Notes: generated by a model from the letters alone, not told the origin. Shown: positions 10,065-19,388, counted from the first letter of the stretch. The stretch: 64,000 nt of DNA from an uncultured Prevotellaceae bacterium (GCA_946415365.1 CAMKSE010000021.1:1-64000), one strand, 5' to 3'. A program made the numbers and translations.

Positions 10065-10676
10065 ATGAAAAAGTTTTTAATGATGGTCGTAGTCATCGTA
10101 ATGACTGCAGCGAGTGTGAACGCACAGAATAAGGTTGAAGACCTGAGACACGAGATTGGTGTCACTTACGGTCTGGGTGCCTCTCTCGTGGGCGACGGTA
10201 TTGGTAATGGTCTGTCCAACGGCATCTTCGACTCGTTGATGGGCCGTAGATGGGTGAACCAGAAAGATTTCGGTACGTTGAGTGTCGAGTATTTCTATCA
10301 TCTCAACGATCCCCGTGCTGCCTTAGGTGCGATCGTGTGTTATTCACAGACGGGTGAAGATGTGGAAGACATTGACATGAAGATTGTAGGTTCTCGCATG
10401 CGTAAATACTTCACACTGATGCCCTCGTTTAAGTATTATTGGGTGAACAAGGACTATTTCGGCACCTATTCCAAGGCAGCCCTTGGCGTTACATATCTTA
10501 ACTACAATGAAGAAAATCACGTTGGCGCAAGTTCTTCCGACTCAAACCTCTATTTTGCCTGGCAGGCATCCCTCATCGGTATCGAAGCAGGTATCCCCAA
10601 CTTGCGGGCCTTCCTTGAGGTTGGAGCCGGTGAGCAGGGCGTCATATATTTTGGAGGCATCAAGGTTAAATTCTGA
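10065..10676 (+). CDS. small secreted beta-barrel-like outer membrane protein, unrecognised family
   Basis: A 203-residue protein with a clear signal peptide (MKKFLMMVVVIVMTAASVNAQ). The mature part is rich in aromatic, alternating strands (FGTLSVEYFYHL, YFTLMPSFKYYWV, YSKAALGVTYLNY) and ends in a strand finishing with Phe (VIYFGGIKVKF). This pattern is typical of small outer-membrane barrels. I do not recognise a named family. It sits in the + strand cluster, two bases before the next gene, so the two are probably translated together. A role in substrate uptake or surface attachment is possible but not shown. Confidence 0.6.
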   Translation: MKKFLMMVVVIVMTAASVNAQNKVEDLRHEIGVTYGLGASLVGDGIGNGLSNGIFDSLMGRRWVNQKDFGTLSVEYFYHLNDPRAALGAIVCYSQTGEDVEDIDMKIVGSRMRKYFTLMPSFKYYWVNKDYFGTYSKAALGVTYLNYNEENHVGASSSDSNLYFAWQASLIGIEAGIPNLRAFLEVGAGEQGVIYFGGIKVKF

Positions 10677-10678
10677 CT

Positions 10679-11572
10679 ATGAAAAGGACCTTATTCCTTA
10701 TACCATTCCTGTGTCTCGCGCATTTAGCTGGCGCTCAGGACTTTCAGACAGAGATCGCATTGGTAGAAGTGCTTGACTTCAATGGTAAGACACTCGCAAA
10801 GGCGCCTGCCGGCAAGAGTCGGACTCTGCAACTGGCGCGCACCAAGTTCTCAACCCCACTGGCAGACTACAACTCTCTTGCGCAACCTTCTCTCAAATTG
10901 GGTAACATTATCGGCCATCCGACCCTTGGATGGGATGACAAGGATTTCAAGATCCCCGAGGGTGTTCCTGCCGTCTACGACGGTAAGTGGGCGTTGAACG
11001 ATGTGTTTAGCGATGGTGATTTCCCTGTGGCCATTTATGGAAGGACTCCGAGCGAGGAACTACTCCCCTGGGGTGAATCCGAGAAGGACATCTCCTGTCG
11101 TGGCAGAGACCCGCATCTGATCATGCTCCTTGACCCTTCAAAAGAGGTGAAGAAGGTGTATAATACCCGCAATATTACCGTTACGCCGAAGGATAAACAA
11201 TACCAAAGCGTGGAGTGGGCTGTGGTGAAGGATGGCGTGTTGTACTTTTCTGAATGTACTGTTACTGCACCAGACAAAAACTCGCAAGGAAACTATCTTG
11301 TGGCAGTCGATATCAATACAGACGAGACGCTTTGGATGAGCAGGCCGCGTACGGTGAATTCCTCCAACTTCTTGATTGTTGACAATTCTATCATCTGTGG
11401 TTTGGGAGGCTCAGGTATTACCGACTATATCTATGTGCTGAACCGCTACACAGGTGTCAAGACACATGAGTATTGGATACCCTCGGCTGCCAGTTGGTTT
11501 GCAATTGGTGAAGACAAGAATCTATACGTCACCATTTACGACAAGCATATTTCTTTCAAAATGATGCGTTAG
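10679..11572 (+). CDS. secreted protein, possible beta-propeller, function unknown
   Basis: 297 residues with a signal peptide (MKRTLFLIPFLCLAHLAGAQ). The C-terminal half has strand-turn repeats resembling propeller blades: YLVAVDINTDETLWM, FLIVDNSIICGLGG, YIYVLNRYTGVKTHEYW, WFAIGEDKNLYVTIYD. No catalytic motif is evident. It starts two bases after the barrel-like protein and lies just upstream of the GH105 gene. Its partners suggest a role at the cell envelope during RG-I use, but this is association only. Confidence 0.55.
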   Translation: MKRTLFLIPFLCLAHLAGAQDFQTEIALVEVLDFNGKTLAKAPAGKSRTLQLARTKFSTPLADYNSLAQPSLKLGNIIGHPTLGWDDKDFKIPEGVPAVYDGKWALNDVFSDGDFPVAIYGRTPSEELLPWGESEKDISCRGRDPHLIMLLDPSKEVKKVYNTRNITVTPKDKQYQSVEWAVVKDGVLYFSECTVTAPDKNSQGNYLVAVDINTDETLWMSRPRTVNSSNFLIVDNSIICGLGGSGITDYIYVLNRYTGVKTHEYWIPSAASWFAIGEDKNLYVTIYDKHISFKMMR

Positions 11573-11618
11573 GAAAATAACATTAGAATGGGTTGTGATA
11601 GCGTTAAAACGAACTAGT

Positions 11619-13019
11619 ATGAGAAGATTGATTTTATGCCTCATGGCAATGGCAGGCGTGCTGACGCTTTCAGCACAAAACGTTAACGACAACAATACAC
11701 CGTTGCACCTGATGAAGCCGGCTTACCGAGTGGGCTATGGTGTCTCAACCCCAGAGCAGGTGAAGCAGACGATGGACGTCGTACTGAGATACATCGATGC
11801 CGAGACTCCGGCAATGTTGGTCGACAAGAAGACCGGTGAGGAGGTGAAGGATCTGAAGAAGGCCAATGTCGACACCCAATTGAAGCAGGGCGGCTTCCGA
11901 CTGACAAGTTATGAGTGGGGCGTAACCTATTCTGGTGTCCTTGCCGCTTACAAGGCCACTGGTGACGATGCCTATCTCGACTATGTGAAAAAGCGTCATC
12001 AGCTGCTCGCCGATATAGCCCCTGTGTTCCGGGAAATCTATGCTAAGGACAAGGCTATCGACGTGAATATCCGTCGCGTCATCGACCCGCATGCCCTCGA
12101 CGATGCCGGAGCCGTCTGCTGCTCGATGATCAAGGCTACTCTGATGGGAAACAGCCAATACCCAGCAACCGCTATCCGACCGCTGATAGAAAACTATGCC
12201 GACTATATCATGAACAGGGAGTATCGCCTTGCTGACGGCACTTTCGCGCGCATCCGTCCACAGAAGAATACCGTTTGGCTCGATGACATGTTCATGGGTA
12301 TTCCGACGGTTGCCTATATGGGTGTTCTGACAGGTGACGGGAAGTATTTCGACGAGGCTGCCAGGCAGGTGCTCCAGTTCGCCCAGCGGATGTGGGTACC
12401 GGAGAAGGGACTGTTCCGTCACGGCTGGGTAGAGGAGATGGATCCTCATCCCGCCTTCCATTGGGGCAGGGCCAACGGCTGGGCCATCCTCACGATGTGC
12501 GAGGTGCTTGACGTGCTGCCCGTCAGCCATCCTAAGTATGGTGAAATCCTGAATCTGCTGAAGGCTCATGCCGCCGGACTCGCCCGTCTGCAGCAGCACG
12601 ACGGCTTCTGGCATCAGCTCCTTGACCGCAACGACACCTATCTGGAGTCATCGGCCACCGCTATCTATACCTATTGTCTGGCCCACGGCGTCAATCAGGG
12701 TTGGCTTGACGCGAAGGCCTATGGTCCTGTGGCACAGCTTGGCTGGCACGCTGTAGCCTCCAGTGTTAATGCGAAAGGTCAGGTGGAGAACGTCTGTGTA
12801 GGCACAGGTATGGCTTTTGATCCCGCTTTCTATGCTTACCGTCCGACACATGTGATGGCAGCTCACGGCTATGGTCCTGTGCTCTGGGCAGGGGCAGAGA
12901 TGATCAACCTGCTCAAGCGGCAGCATCCGAAGTCGAACGATTCAGCCGTGATGTTCTATGATGAGGAAGTACCCACCAATGCCTCCATCTTCAATTACGA
13001 CGGTAGTACCCGCTACTGA
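11619..13019 (+). CDS. GH105 unsaturated rhamnogalacturonyl hydrolase
   Basis: GH105 enzymes remove the unsaturated galacturonic acid that PL11 lyases leave at the non-reducing end of RG-I oligosaccharides. The start at 11619 gives a proper signal peptide (MRRLILCLMAMAGVLTLSAQ); an in-frame ATG at 11595 would only add eight residues before it. Family features are an (alpha/alpha)6-type helical repeat pattern, VWLDDMFMGIP with candidate catalytic Asp222/Asp223, FRHGWVEEMDPHPAFHWGRANGW and ESSATAIYTYCLAHGV. At 466 residues it is somewhat longer than the Bacillus YteR type. It is last in the + strand cluster and converges on the TonB receptor gene with a 35-base gap. Confidence 0.88.
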   Translation: MRRLILCLMAMAGVLTLSAQNVNDNNTPLHLMKPAYRVGYGVSTPEQVKQTMDVVLRYIDAETPAMLVDKKTGEEVKDLKKANVDTQLKQGGFRLTSYEWGVTYSGVLAAYKATGDDAYLDYVKKRHQLLADIAPVFREIYAKDKAIDVNIRRVIDPHALDDAGAVCCSMIKATLMGNSQYPATAIRPLIENYADYIMNREYRLADGTFARIRPQKNTVWLDDMFMGIPTVAYMGVLTGDGKYFDEAARQVLQFAQRMWVPEKGLFRHGWVEEMDPHPAFHWGRANGWAILTMCEVLDVLPVSHPKYGEILNLLKAHAAGLARLQQHDGFWHQLLDRNDTYLESSATAIYTYCLAHGVNQGWLDAKAYGPVAQLGWHAVASSVNAKGQVENVCVGTGMAFDPAFYAYRPTHVMAAHGYGPVLWAGAEMINLLKRQHPKSNDSAVMFYDEEVPTNASIFNYDGSTRY

Positions 13020-13054
13020 CGCCAGTCTCGAATGCCCCTACTTCCCTAATCACC

Positions 13055-15067
13055 CTACCTCCTCTCTGCCACACGGTCTAAATCGACAGACAGACCGATG
13101 CTGAAGGAGGTTCCTGTGGTCAGCGGGGAACAATAATAATAGGATTTGGGCTTGTAGTTGAAGATGTTGTCGATGGCGGTGTTGAGATGGATACCGCGCC
13201 AGAGATGATGCTGGAGCATCAGTTTCCAGATGGTATAACCCTGATCGACATCCGTGCGCCCAGATTGCGGCTTGCCCTGGCTGCGACCTGATAGTGCTGC
13301 ATCGAGGGCATAGTGTTTCGAGAAACGATGATCGTAGCCTATCCTCCAGGTTATAGAGTGTGAACGGGGCTGGTAGAAGTCTGAGTAATAGACGTTGCCA
13401 GTCTCCTTCATCCATGAATAGTTCAGCTTGAACGACACCCCGCAATCCCAGATATGTCCCAGACTGGCATCCACGCCCCAAACCGTTATACCCTCTTCGT
13501 TCCAGTAGAGTGCACTTTCCATACCATTGTATTCCGGCCCCGCAATGGTGGTGATGCGTTTGTCGAAGATGTTACAGTAGCCCACGAGGGTGAAGTTATA
13601 GCGTCCGTCAAGGAATCCGCTGTTGCGGATGCGGTTCGTCCGTTCGATGGCAACGTTGAAGTTATGGCTCTTCTCGGGTTCCAGGTCGGGATTGCCGATA
13701 ATCATATAGCCCATGTTGCCCATGTCGAAGTGCATATACATCTCCTTGAGCGTGGGTGCGCGGAAACCGCTGGCGTAGTTGGCGCGGAAGGTCATCCAGG
13801 GGAACTTATACACGACGGCGAGACGCTCGGTGAATGCCTTCTGTGCCGAGGCTGAGAAGTAGTCGTAGCGGACACTCCCCACGATATTCAGTTGGTCGGT
13901 GATGTTCCAGTCGAACTGTGCATAGCCGTCGAGATTGTCCTGTGAGTGGTTGGTGTTGTCGACGAACTGATAGGTCGAGAGATAGTCGTGCATGTAGTCT
14001 GCTCCGAGGATGAGGCTGTTCTTACCGAACGGATGATTATATAGGGCATGTACCACATGCTGCTGGTTGCTGTAGTCGTGGTCATGGGTACGTGTGCCGT
14101 CAGGCAGGAAATTCGCCTTGTCGTATTCGTCGAAGGCGTATGAAAGTTCTAAATGCTGTCCATAGTCCCAATTGAACCTGCCCTTCAGTCCTGCACTATA
14201 TCCGTTGAAATGATAGTCGTGGGTGTCACGCTTGCTGGTACGGAAGAAATAGGCCCCCCGACCGATGAGTGTCAGATGGTTTGTGGCGCGCCAAGTCAAC
14301 CGCTCTTTGACGTTGTAGGTCTTCTGTCCGTAGAGGCAGCTGAGGTTGGCGTCATCTTTCAATACGGACTCATCGTATGGCAGACCTTGCGCCTTCTTCA
14401 TCAATTCAATGGCGATTTCTTCGGAGGAGTGCGCCTTCGGCAGGTCGACAGGATCGATGGAAGTGTGCTGGAAACTGGTCTGCGAGTTCCATTTCTCGGT
14501 ATTGAACGAGAAGCTGGCTCCGTTGCGCCATTCATGGCCGAAGGTGTTATAGCGGGAGTTTATGTTGGCCGTCCAGGGCTCCAGGTTCTCGCGGCTGATG
14601 ATGTTGACCACACCACCAACGGCATTCGAGCCGTAGAGTGCCGATGAGGCGCCCTTCACGATCTCGATGCGTCCCACGTTGTCGAGGTTCAGACGGTTGT
14701 AGTCCGTATTGTCCATCGTCTCACCCGCCATCCGTTCGCCATCGACGAGGAAGAGCACGGCATTGCCGCCAAAGCCGCTCATGTTGAGCGACGTCTCCTG
14801 ACTCATGGCGAAGCCGAACTCCAGTCCGGGTATCTCCTGCGTCAACATGTCCTGGATGTTGGTGGCATCGGCAATCTTGATGTCGTGGAGCGTGATGAGT
14901 CGCGTCACGACAGGTGCATCCTTGAGAGCTTTAGGCGAATGAGTAGCTGTCACGACAACTGGCTCCAGTTCCACCGAGTCGCGTATGCCCTGGGCAGAGA
15001 GTCTAATAGCTGGCATAGACAATACTATGCCAGCCAACAGGAAACCTGAAATCCTGCACCTTTTCAC
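13055..15067 (-). CDS. TonB-dependent outer membrane receptor (haem/cobalamin/siderophore type)
   Basis: A 670-residue receptor that imports a scarce ligand through the outer membrane using TonB energy. It lacks the N-terminal carboxypeptidase-like domain of SusC proteins and so belongs with micronutrient receptors. The TonB box region is VELEPVVVTAT. The plug follows, with LFLVDGERM, RIEIVKGASSALYGSNAVGGVVNII, and barrel strands run to the end. The start codon is GTG at 15067: an in-frame TAA lies five codons upstream, and no earlier ATG gives a signal peptide. That GTG falls inside a GTAAAAAGG-type repeat. It is last in the peptidase-membrane protein-lipoprotein-receptor operon. The ligand is unknown; haem is a guess from the partner lipoprotein type. 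Confidence 0.85.
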   Translation of the reverse strand: MKRCRISGFLLAGIVLSMPAIRLSAQGIRDSVELEPVVVTATHSPKALKDAPVVTRLITLHDIKIADATNIQDMLTQEIPGLEFGFAMSQETSLNMSGFGGNAVLFLVDGERMAGETMDNTDYNRLNLDNVGRIEIVKGASSALYGSNAVGGVVNIISRENLEPWTANINSRYNTFGHEWRNGASFSFNTEKWNSQTSFQHTSIDPVDLPKAHSSEEIAIELMKKAQGLPYDESVLKDDANLSCLYGQKTYNVKERLTWRATNHLTLIGRGAYFFRTSKRDTHDYHFNGYSAGLKGRFNWDYGQHLELSYAFDEYDKANFLPDGTRTHDHDYSNQQHVVHALYNHPFGKNSLILGADYMHDYLSTYQFVDNTNHSQDNLDGYAQFDWNITDQLNIVGSVRYDYFSASAQKAFTERLAVVYKFPWMTFRANYASGFRAPTLKEMYMHFDMGNMGYMIIGNPDLEPEKSHNFNVAIERTNRIRNSGFLDGRYNFTLVGYCNIFDKRITTIAGPEYNGMESALYWNEEGITVWGVDASLGHIWDCGVSFKLNYSWMKETGNVYYSDFYQPRSHSITWRIGYDHRFSKHYALDAALSGRSQGKPQSGRTDVDQGYTIWKLMLQHHLWRGIHLNTAIDNIFNYKPKSYYYCSPLTTGTSFSIGLSVDLDRVAERR

Positions 15068-15092
15068 CTTTTTACTTTTTTACCTTTTTACT
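15065..15092. repeat. GTAAAAAGG junction repeat supplying a GTG start
   Basis: On the minus strand this is three imperfect copies of GTAAAAA(A)(G)G ending in the variant GTGAAAAGG, whose GTG is the receptor's start codon. Same word family as at 4919-4951 and 15585-15618. Confidence 0.6.
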
Positions 15093-15098
15093 ATTTTT

Positions 15099-15584
15099 CT
15101 ATTTCTTCGTTCCAGTAAACTGTCCTTCAAAAGCAAAGGGCATATTGCCGTATTTCTGTGTAAAAGTCATAACAACGGTCTTGTCGTTGAAAATGACGGT
15201 GAGATCACTAATGGTATAAGCTTTCTCAGTCCCATCGGCACTTTTTACAGTACCCTCGTATTTGGCGAGCTTGCCTGTAATCGTGTTGCCGCTCTTGGTC
15301 AGGGAAATACCCTTCGCAGGAAGCGCAGGGACCGTCATCATGCCCTCGCCGTATTTGGGAAGAGTCACGTCAACAGATACATCTGTGGCTTTGATAAACT
15401 CAATGGTCTCAATACTTTCATCAGCCTCTCCCATCACTGTGAGAGTCTCGGTGCCTGTATAGGAACCTGCTACCTGATTAGCTACTGGCGCCTCGGCTTC
15501 ATCATCACTACTGCTACAAGCACTCATACTGAACACGAAGGCCACTGTAGCCATTGCCATTGTCATAAAACTTTTGATTTTCAT
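15099..15584 (-). CDS. calycin-like surface lipoprotein
   Basis: 161 residues. A lipoprotein signal peptide ends at the lipobox FSMSAC, followed by SSSDDE. That acidic stretch after the Cys resembles the Bacteroidetes surface-export signal. The rest is all beta: SYTGTETLTVMG, ISLTKSGNTITGKLAKYEGTV, DLTVIFNDKTVVMTFTQ, FEGQFTGTKK. This fits the small calycin-like domain often found beside TonB receptors. It sits directly upstream of the receptor gene and probably delivers or captures the receptor's ligand at the surface. This resembles how HmuY serves HmuR, though it is not an obvious HmuY. The gap to each neighbour is a GTAAAAAG-type repeat. Confidence 0.7.
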   Translation of the reverse strand: MKIKSFMTMAMATVAFVFSMSACSSSDDEAEAPVANQVAGSYTGTETLTVMGEADESIETIEFIKATDVSVDVTLPKYGEGMMTVPALPAKGISLTKSGNTITGKLAKYEGTVKSADGTEKAYTISDLTVIFNDKTVVMTFTQKYGNMPFAFEGQFTGTKK

Positions 15585-15618
15585 TTTTTTACCTTTTTAC
15601 TTTTTTACCTTTTTATCT
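15585..15618. repeat. GTAAAAAGG junction repeat
   Basis: Poly-T/ACC blocks (minus strand GGTAAAAAAGTAAAAAGGTAAAAAAA-like, shown here in short form as GGTAAAAAAG units) fill the gap between the membrane protein and lipoprotein genes and overlap the last codons of the former. Confidence 0.6.
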
Positions 15619-16398
15619 TTTCAATTGTTGTGTTGTATAATCATATTCCGATCCGTAGGCGCTGTGAGGAATCGTGAAGACGGTTATCATCATCAATACC
15701 GCCAGACAGACCACCCACTTGTTGTACTTCCACTTCAAGGTGGCCAGAGCTGCCAGGAAGAATAGGAAGGAGATAAGCGTCTTGTTGTCAGTCAGGTCTG
15801 TGCCGTATGGGAATCCAGCCCACCAGGGACCGAAAGCTGTATGCTGAACAAGTGGTCCCAGAATGAAGCCGCCGACGAACAAAGTCCCCACCGTGATCCA
15901 TAGCCACTTCTTGTATGCCTTGCGCGTAATCACCAATAGGAAGGTATAGACAGCAAATAGCATGGCGGCAAACATCAGCAGGATGTGGGGCACCAGGATG
16001 CTGGCCGGCACATCATTGCGGAAGCGCATGATGGGAGGCTCATCGGCAGGATAGTCCTTACCATCAACCGTTATGTAATACTGAAGTTTCCCACCGACAG
16101 GCTGTACGGGTAAGGTTGCCTGCCACACGATGTCAGTCCATTCGAAATCTGCTGTGGTATAGTCATCCGACGTCGGATAGCGACGGTAATGTATTTGTGG
16201 TTTGGCGTCTGATGGAACACCTTCAAGTGTTACAATCTCATCGTGCTGTACACCACTCCTGGGCAATTTTACCTTATAATTCTGCCCATTTAGCTCCACG
16301 TTGATTTTCTTGGGATAAGTGGGACCGGTCATGCGCTGGTAGACGCTCAATGCCAACGTGATGATAATGGCTAGAATCCAATATACCGATTTCTTCAT
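15613..16398 (-). CDS. membrane protein of unknown function
   Basis: 261 residues. An N-terminal transmembrane helix (YWILAIIITLALSVY) leads to an extracytoplasmic beta-rich part of about 100 residues (KINVELNGQNYKVKLPR...GKLQYYITVDGKDYPA). Four hydrophobic helices follow (ILVPHILLMFAAMLFAVYTF, WLWITVGTLFVGGFILG, LISFLFFLAALATLKW, WVVCLAVLMMITVFTI). I do not recognise the family. Its ATG overlaps the stop of the peptidase gene (ATGA), which indicates translational coupling. The topology suggests an inner-membrane partner of the exported peptidase or of the receptor system. Confidence 0.65.
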   Translation of the reverse strand: MKKSVYWILAIIITLALSVYQRMTGPTYPKKINVELNGQNYKVKLPRSGVQHDEIVTLEGVPSDAKPQIHYRRYPTSDDYTTADFEWTDIVWQATLPVQPVGGKLQYYITVDGKDYPADEPPIMRFRNDVPASILVPHILLMFAAMLFAVYTFLLVITRKAYKKWLWITVGTLFVGGFILGPLVQHTAFGPWWAGFPYGTDLTDNKTLISFLFFLAALATLKWKYNKWVVCLAVLMMITVFTIPHSAYGSEYDYTTQQLKR

Positions 16399-17663
16399 TT
16401 CTTTGCGGGTTTAAGGTGAACTTGGAACGTCAGGATCTCTTCGCCTCGAAGCACTTTCACGGGGATGGTGGTTTCAGGCTCCAGTTCCGACAGACGCTGC
16501 ATGTAGTCGTCCATATTCTTCACGGGCTTGCCATCGATCTCCTGGATGATGTCGCCGCTACGGATACCTGCCGTATGAGCTGGTTTGCCTGCCACAACGA
16601 TGTCGGCACGGAGACCGGGAATGCGGCTGGCTCCCATGACATCGGGCATCAGGCCTAATGTGACCTTAAAGTTGGCGTGCTTCATCGTGTTGCTGCTTGG
16701 CACACTGATATAATCCGGTGTCTTCGGCATGTTTGCAAGTTGAGAAATCAGTTTCTGCGAGAACTCCAGAGTCTGCTGCATACCGTCATAGTTCAGGGTT
16801 GAAGGTACATCGTCAGGGGTATGATACTCCATGTGACCGCCTGTGGTGAGAAAGAGCACTGGGATGTCTGCTGCCACGAACGACGCATGATCGCTTGGAC
16901 CATAGCCGTCTGGTGTACAACTGATGTTCAGCCCCGTTTGTTCAGCTGCCTGTTCTGCCATCGCCTTGAATTCAGAGCTTGTGCCTGTACCTGAGACGCT
17001 CATAGCATGGTCGCGCATGCGTCCCACCATATCGAGATTAACCATAGCCACAATACCATTTTTATCTTGGGGGAGATGGATGCGCTTGTTATCATCTTGC
17101 TTCATCCATTCCAGGAAATTCTTGGAGCCGATCAGACCTTGCTCCTCGGCGCCAAAGAAGGCGAAGATGATGCTTCTTTTCGCGCGAACCTTTTTAAAAT
17201 ACTTGGCCAGTTCAAGCACTACGGCATCACCACTGGCATTGTCGTCAGCACCAGGGTGAACGGCAACCGTGTCAGGACGGCGTGAACCGGAATTTTTGCC
17301 ACCAAGACCCAGATGGTCGTAGTGGGAACCTACGACAATGTATTCGTTCCTCAACTGTTTGTCTTTTCCCGGAAGGACGGCGATAATGTTATGGGTGGTC
17401 CGTTCCACATCCTTACCGTATGTGAAGTTATGGTAGAAACCTATTCTCTTTTTCCCCTTGACAATAGGTTTGAGCTTGAGGCTACGCAACTGGCCGACTA
17501 TATATTCAGAAGCGAGGGTATCACCGGCTGTGGCAGGGAATCTTCCACCAAGTTCCTGCGACGCCAGATACTCCACCGCTTTTCTCATGTCATCCTGCTT
17601 CTGCGCATGTGTCTGCAAGACAAGTGCGAAGGCAAAGGAGAATATTATCAATCTATTCCTCAT
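16395..17663 (-). CDS. secreted M28-family zinc aminopeptidase with C-terminal PDZ domain
   Basis: Metallopeptidase family M28, a two-zinc aminopeptidase. The start at 17663 gives a signal peptide (MRNRLIIFSFAFALVLQTHAQ) and lies 27 bases from a good -7 box. Longer in-frame versions would run back across that box. Metal-site motifs appear in order: VGSHYDHLG, GADDNASGDA, GAEEQGLIGS, NLDMVGR and PSDHASF. The last 100 residues form a PDZ domain (ADIVVAGKPAHTAGIRSGDIIQEIDG is its core). It is first in a four-gene operon and overlaps the next gene by four bases. The family releases N-terminal amino acids from peptides. Its link to the downstream receptor is unclear. Confidence 0.88.
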   Translation of the reverse strand: MRNRLIIFSFAFALVLQTHAQKQDDMRKAVEYLASQELGGRFPATAGDTLASEYIVGQLRSLKLKPIVKGKKRIGFYHNFTYGKDVERTTHNIIAVLPGKDKQLRNEYIVVGSHYDHLGLGGKNSGSRRPDTVAVHPGADDNASGDAVVLELAKYFKKVRAKRSIIFAFFGAEEQGLIGSKNFLEWMKQDDNKRIHLPQDKNGIVAMVNLDMVGRMRDHAMSVSGTGTSSEFKAMAEQAAEQTGLNISCTPDGYGPSDHASFVAADIPVLFLTTGGHMEYHTPDDVPSTLNYDGMQQTLEFSQKLISQLANMPKTPDYISVPSSNTMKHANFKVTLGLMPDVMGASRIPGLRADIVVAGKPAHTAGIRSGDIIQEIDGKPVKNMDDYMQRLSELEPETTIPVKVLRGEEILTFQVHLKPAKK

Positions 17664-17690
17664 CAATCTTACGTTTTTTGATTTCGGTTG

Positions 17691-17721
17691 CAAAGGTACG
17701 ACATTTCTTCCACTCTTGCAA
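17691..17721 (-). promoter_or_regulatory. promoter of the M28-receptor operon
   Basis: On the minus strand TACCTTTG (17698-17691) lies 17 bases after TTGCAA (17721-17716). The -7 box matches the Bacteroidetes consensus and the start codon follows after 27 bases. Confidence 0.65.
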
Positions 17722-17751
17722 TCCCTATTTATGAGGATTTTCGTTACGGAC

Positions 17752-17794
17752 AAAAAGAAAATCCGCAAGAAGCTGAGTATCAACAACTTGCGGA
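17752..17794 (-). terminator. terminator-like hairpin downstream of the tRNA-Lys 3' remnant
   Basis: Minus strand stem ATCCGCAAG/CTTGCGGAT followed by TTTTCTTTTT. It sits at the same distance from the tRNA 3' end (43 bases) as the hairpin at 46085-46124. The two 57-bp stretches match at 43 positions by hand alignment. Confidence 0.65.
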
Positions 17795-17803
17795 TTGTTC
17801 TTG

Positions 17804-17830
17804 GTGATCCGTTTGGGATTCGGAATTTGA
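17804..17830 (-). other. attL: decayed 3' end of tRNA-Lys
   Basis: GTGATCCGTTTGGG at 17804-17817 is identical to 46133-46146, the acceptor and T-stem end of the intact tRNA-Lys. The adjacent T-loop (TCCGAAT on the minus strand) has lost the invariant TTC, and no 5' half of a tRNA follows. This is what remains at one end when an element integrates into a tRNA gene. Confidence 0.75.
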
Positions 17831-17908
17831 GATGCCGTGAAATGATTTTGAAATGTTTTGCATTGTAAATCAGTGGATTGCAAAGTTAAATATATTAAAG
17901 CGTTTCAA

Positions 17909-17966
17909 AAATGTGGTGCAATATTTTGGTTTTGTGGTGCAAAAATACTACCTTTGCACCACATTT
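17909..17966 (+). promoter_or_regulatory. recombinase arm-site candidates overlapping the integrase promoter
   Basis: AAATGTGGTGCAAT (17909-17922), GTGGTGCA (17934-17941) and the inverted copy TTGCACCACATTT (17954-17966) surround a promoter. TTTG at 17925-17928 is 20 bases from TACCTTTG at 17949-17956. Bound recombinase would block its own promoter, so autoregulation is plausible. Matching sites lie at 46055-46075. Confidence 0.65.
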
Positions 17967-17993
17967 ATAACACGCTTTAATAATAAAATAGGT

Positions 17994-19388
17994 ATGAAAG
18001 GACTAACAATAGTAAAGAGAACAAGCAAGCAAGAAGGAACCATTCGGCTTCGTTTTCGTCTGCGCGATGGGAGAGGTGTTGACTTGTATCATAAGAGCGA
18101 CATTGACGCAGACCTAAAGGATTTGGATAAGTTTACTGATACTGGAGAATTGAAACCCCGTATGAGCATCTATAACAAGCAACTGAAACTTGACATTGAT
18201 ACGGAGATAGATGCTATGGAAACCGCATATCGCCAATTATGCGAGGTTAAGGACAAAACTCGTATTACGGCAGAAGACTTTGAAAAAGCTATATCAGAAG
18301 TGTTGCATCCTCAAAAGAATGTGAAAGCCCTAACAGAACTAACTCTGATTGACAGATTCTCAAAGTATATTGAGGATGGCTTGCGGGATGGCAACTTTGG
18401 CGAGGGCAGACAAAAGCATTATAAGGTCTCATTAGGTGAACTCACCAGATTCCTCACTATCCAACATAGGTTAAAGGTTACTCCCTCAGAATTTGATGCG
18501 GATGACCTAATGGATTTCCGCCAATTTCTTTTCGATGAATACAAGTATGTTGATAAGCACAAGAGCTTATACGATATGTTTTCTGCAAGGAATGTTCCTA
18601 CAGCTCGCCGTGACCAGAATACGGTTGCTACCAAAATGAAGAAGATTCAGGCTTTCTTCAATGAACTTATTGAGAAAGGAGAACTTAGTATTTCACCTTT
18701 TATTCATCTGGGAAGGAATAAGAAGCGTACAATGATGCGTGAATCATACGATCCTCCTATTTTCCTTCTGCAAGAAGAGTTCTTAAGGGTTATGAATACC
18801 ATAGTGCCAGAGTATTTACAGGAAACAAAGGACGCTTTCATATTGCAATGCGCTTTTGGCTGCCGTATAAGCGAGTTCAAAAGATTGTCTATGGATAATG
18901 TTGCCGTCTCAGACGACGGTATCATGTATATACACTATCTTCCAGAAAAAACGCTAAGGGAGAATGTTGGACGTATAGAGATTCAAACTCCTGTAATGCG
19001 ATTCGCCTATGACATCATCATGAAATACAAATTCAACTTCCATATACTTAAGTATGTCAGTGGCAAAAGTGGCTATAACGTGAAAATTAAGGAACTCATG
19101 AAGCATTGTGGTATAGACCGCAAGTGTGCAGTATTTGATGAGGAGCTGGGTAATAACAAGTATCAGCCTCTTTACGAGTTGGCAAGTAGTAAGACATGTC
19201 GCAAGACGCATGTAGATATTCTGACCAAGGCCCAAATCAACATGTATGCAGCAGGGCTGCATCAAGAAGGCAGCGATGCCGTTAATCACTATACTCATAT
19301 GGATATGAAGGACAGGTTTATGCTGATGTGCTATGCATACAAGCAGCCAGTATATTATACTAATAAGGATTTAAAGATTGTAAAGTAA
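17994..19388 (+). CDS. tyrosine recombinase (element integrase)
   Basis: 464 residues, Bacteroidetes-type tyrosine integrase with an N-terminal arm-binding domain, a SAM-like core-binding domain (about 110-215) and a C-terminal catalytic domain. The first catalytic Arg is Arg291 in CAFGCRISEFKRL. The second box is the diverged KTCRKTHVDILT, and the nucleophile is probably Tyr433 in VNHYTHMDMKDR. The start at 17994 is chosen because the promoter at 17949-17956 ends only 37 bases before it; upstream in-frame codons would lie within or before that promoter. It would carry out integration and excision at the tRNA-Lys att sites. The next gene begins after three bases. Confidence 0.88.
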   Translation: MKGLTIVKRTSKQEGTIRLRFRLRDGRGVDLYHKSDIDADLKDLDKFTDTGELKPRMSIYNKQLKLDIDTEIDAMETAYRQLCEVKDKTRITAEDFEKAISEVLHPQKNVKALTELTLIDRFSKYIEDGLRDGNFGEGRQKHYKVSLGELTRFLTIQHRLKVTPSEFDADDLMDFRQFLFDEYKYVDKHKSLYDMFSARNVPTARRDQNTVATKMKKIQAFFNELIEKGELSISPFIHLGRNKKRTMMRESYDPPIFLLQEEFLRVMNTIVPEYLQETKDAFILQCAFGCRISEFKRLSMDNVAVSDDGIMYIHYLPEKTLRENVGRIEIQTPVMRFAYDIIMKYKFNFHILKYVSGKSGYNVKIKELMKHCGIDRKCAVFDEELGNNKYQPLYELASSKTCRKTHVDILTKAQINMYAAGLHQEGSDAVNHYTHMDMKDRFMLMCYAYKQPVYYTNKDLKIVK